Source: Streptomyces swartbergensis (GTDB lineage Bacteria > Actinomycetota > Actinomycetes > Streptomycetales > Streptomycetaceae). From it: a DNA stretch of 32,656 bases. The stretch lies in the NCBI RefSeq assembly GCF_002148965.1, contig NZ_NGFN01000011.1, positions 1 to 32,656 of the forward strand, given 5' to 3'. The position numbers and the translations under genes are program-made. This document shows, piece by piece, positions 31,447 through 32,656 of the stretch. Position 1 is the first letter of the stretch, and each line of letters begins with the position of its first letter. The notes under the pieces are model-generated. The model saw only the letters and a list, made by a program, of their open reading frames with translations, was not told where the DNA came from and made no database searches.

Positions 31447-32358
31447 CTAACCCGCCCGGACCGCCGTGTGCACCGTGTGCGCCTCCAGGACGAACACGTC
31501 CGGGCGACGGTGCAGGCTCGCCTCGTCGTCGGGGTCGACGAGCCGGTCGAGGGTCGCGAGATCTTCCGCGTCGAGCCCGTCCGTCAGCCGCTCCCTCATG
31601 TGCGACAGGGACGCCACGACATAGGCACGGGCCCGGTCCGAGGCGGGTGCGGGGAGGTCGAGCAGGAAGGTGTGCGTCCTGGTGTGCTTCAGGCCCGCGG
31701 CGGCCAGCAGGGCCGGCCAGTCCTCCGTCTCCGCGACATGGCCCGGCAGCTCCGCGCGCATCCGCGTGAACCACTCCGCCTCCACCGCGTCGATCCGCGC
31801 CTGAAGCCCGGGCCGGCCGATGCCGATGTCGCGCGGCAGGTACCGCGGGGGCAGCCCGCCCTCCATGAGGGCGAGGGTGCCGCCGGGCGCCAGCCGCGCC
31901 GCGAAGGCGGTGAGCGCGGCCCGCTGGTCGCCGAGGTGGTGCAGGCTGCGGCTCGCCCAGAGCAGATCGGCGGGGTAGTCCAACTCGTCCAGTACGTCGG
32001 GGAGTTCACCGGCGATGGTGCCGAAGCGGTCGGCGACCCCCAGCCGCTCGGCCCGTGCCCGCGCCCGTTCCAGCAGCGGCTCGGAGCCGTCCACCGCAAC
32101 GATCCGCGCGCCCGGGAACGTCTCGGCGAACAGGCACGACACGACGCCCGGCCCGCTGCCCGCGTCGACGATCAGGCCCGGCTCGGTCACCTCCTGCGCC
32201 AGCCAGGCCATGGCCCGCTCGTACAGGGATGCGAACAGCTCGGCCTGGGACTCCAGCCTCGGGCCCATCTCGGCCCAGTCGATGTCCGTCTGACCGTGGT
32301 GGTGGCCGTGGCCGTGCTGGTGGTTGTGCTCATGGTCGTGGTCGTGGTCGTGCGCCAT
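31447..32358 (-). CDS. SAM-dependent methyltransferase with histidine-rich N-terminus
   Basis: The 303-residue protein has a class I methyltransferase core: motif I LIVDAGSGPGVV (62-73), acidic motif II IVAVDGSEPLLERA, and SRSLHHLGD and LAPGGTLALMEGG motif IV/V segments. The first 21 residues hold 11 histidines alternating with Asp, Glu, Asn, Gln and Gly (HDHDHDHEHNHQ), a typical Zn2+/Ni2+/Co2+-binding tag, encoded by a repetitive gtggtc stretch. ATG 32358 has GAGGGAGAGG 9 bases upstream, so the His tract is translated; the open frame extends to 32418. Substrate is unknown. The long C-terminal helical section could bind a small molecule. It converges on the aldo/keto reductase gene. Confidence 0.87.
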   Translation of the reverse strand: MAHDHDHDHEHNHQHGHGHHHGQTDIDWAEMGPRLESQAELFASLYERAMAWLAQEVTEPGLIVDAGSGPGVVSCLFAETFPGARIVAVDGSEPLLERARARAERLGVADRFGTIAGELPDVLDELDYPADLLWASRSLHHLGDQRAALTAFAARLAPGGTLALMEGGLPPRYLPRDIGIGRPGLQARIDAVEAEWFTRMRAELPGHVAETEDWPALLAAAGLKHTRTHTFLLDLPAPASDRARAYVVASLSHMRERLTDGLDAEDLATLDRLVDPDDEASLHRRPDVFVLEAHTVHTAVRAG

Positions 32359-32436
32359 GGTGGTCAGCCTCTCCCTCGGATGCCGCCAGCCTGCGCAGAC
32401 GCACCGGGAGAAGGCCACTGCTCTTGCCGCTCCCGC

Positions 32437-32474
32437 AAAAAGGGATCCGCCGGGGCCGGAGCCCCGGCGGATCC
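32437..32474 (-). terminator. Intrinsic terminator of the GH6 cellulase gene
   Basis: GGATCCGCCGGGGC (32443-32456) pairs perfectly with GCCCCGGCGGATCC (32461-32474) around CGGA. On the minus strand it is followed by CTTTTT (32442-32437), a U-tract rarely seen in Streptomyces terminators. It starts 23 bases past the cellulase stop. Confidence 0.85.
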
Positions 32475-32496
32475 GTGGGGACGGGGTGTCAGCCGG

Positions 32497-32656
32497 TCAG
32501 GACAGCGGCGGGTACGCGTTCCGCATCAGCTGCTGGAACTGGGCGGAGAACCAGTGCCCGGACAGCGGGGCGTCCGGCAGGGCACCCGACATGTTGTAGT
32601 TGTTGCGGGCGTTGCCCTCGTACGTCGGGTCGCACATCCGGTCGAAGCCCTTGCCC
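32497..32656 (-). CDS. Glycoside hydrolase family 6 cellulase, C-terminal 52 residues only
   Basis: Only the end of this gene is in the window; it continues past 32656. The visible translation includes FDRMCDPTYEGNARNNYN and SGALPDAPLSGHWFSAQF, then QQLMRNAYPPLS and the stop at 32499-32497. This strongly resembles the C-terminus of GH6 cellobiohydrolases/endoglucanases, where the cysteine of the conserved CDPTY segment forms a disulphide. The full enzyme would be secreted and would cleave cellulose. Whether it carries a cellulose-binding module cannot be seen. An intrinsic terminator follows. Confidence 0.8.
   Translation of the reverse strand, partial: GKGFDRMCDPTYEGNARNNYNMSGALPDAPLSGHWFSAQFQQLMRNAYPPLS

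Noticed and set aside
32290-32358. Simple gtggtc-type repeat as a tandem repeat or slippage locus
   Set aside because: It is fully explained by the alternating His codons of the translated histidine-rich N-terminus, with a ribosome site just before the ATG.
1-32656. tRNA, rRNA, CRISPR, insertion sequence or prophage content
   Set aside because: No cloverleaf, spaced direct-repeat array, transposase, integrase or terminal inverted repeat pair was seen by eye, though a covariance-model search was not possible.

Overview
The window is about 70% G+C, uses GTG starts often and shows tight ATGA overlaps, twin-arginine and Sec exports and secreted polysaccharide-type enzymes. Together these point to a Streptomyces or close actinomycete chromosome. 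It reads as a set of accessory metabolic modules. I see no RNA genes, insertion sequences, phage genes or CRISPR arrays, and no gene-free stretch longer than 300 bases.

Region 1 (1-11227, minus strand) is a sugar module. A ROK repressor precedes a ribose/xylose-type ABC importer (double ATPase, permease, twin-arginine lipoprotein binding protein), a Gfo/Idh/MocA dehydrogenase and a TIM-barrel sugar isomerase/epimerase. After a hairpin terminator comes a 1240-residue secreted protein that joins a PQQ-type sugar dehydrogenase, PKD, CBM6, ThuA and DUF1080 (3-keto-disaccharide hydrolase) domains. The family mix suggests a 3-keto-sugar route: oxidation and cleavage outside the cell, import, then reduction and isomerisation inside. 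This is inference.

Region 2 (11432-21448) is a formate module. On the minus strand are a GntR/FCD regulator, a KAS III-like enzyme, an oxalate/formate-type MFS carrier and an overlapping 46-residue membrane microprotein. Divergently, on the plus strand, are a ketopantoate reductase-like gene, an NAD-linked molybdenum formate dehydrogenase and FdhD. The catalytic polypeptide is split: its N-terminal [4Fe-4S] domain sits at the C-terminus of a separate ferredoxin-type protein encoded two genes downstream. A shared GTCTACAGT element lies before gntR and in the MFS/dehydrogenase divergent promoter.

Region 3 (21537-23001) is a divergent MarR regulator and medium-chain oxidoreductase pair with a dense CGTTGG/CCAACG operator cluster between them. 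Region 4 (23157-26278) is a secreted GH33 sialidase with an in-frame TTA codon just after its signal peptide, followed by a membrane-anchored propeller-like protein of unknown function. Region 5 (26214-31336) holds a bile-acid/sodium symporter-family transporter divergent from a LysR regulator, then a long-chain acyl-CoA ligase and an aldo/keto reductase ending at a strong hairpin. Region 6 (31447-32656) has a methyltransferase with a histidine-rich N-terminus and the C-terminal end of a GH6 cellulase with its intrinsic terminator.
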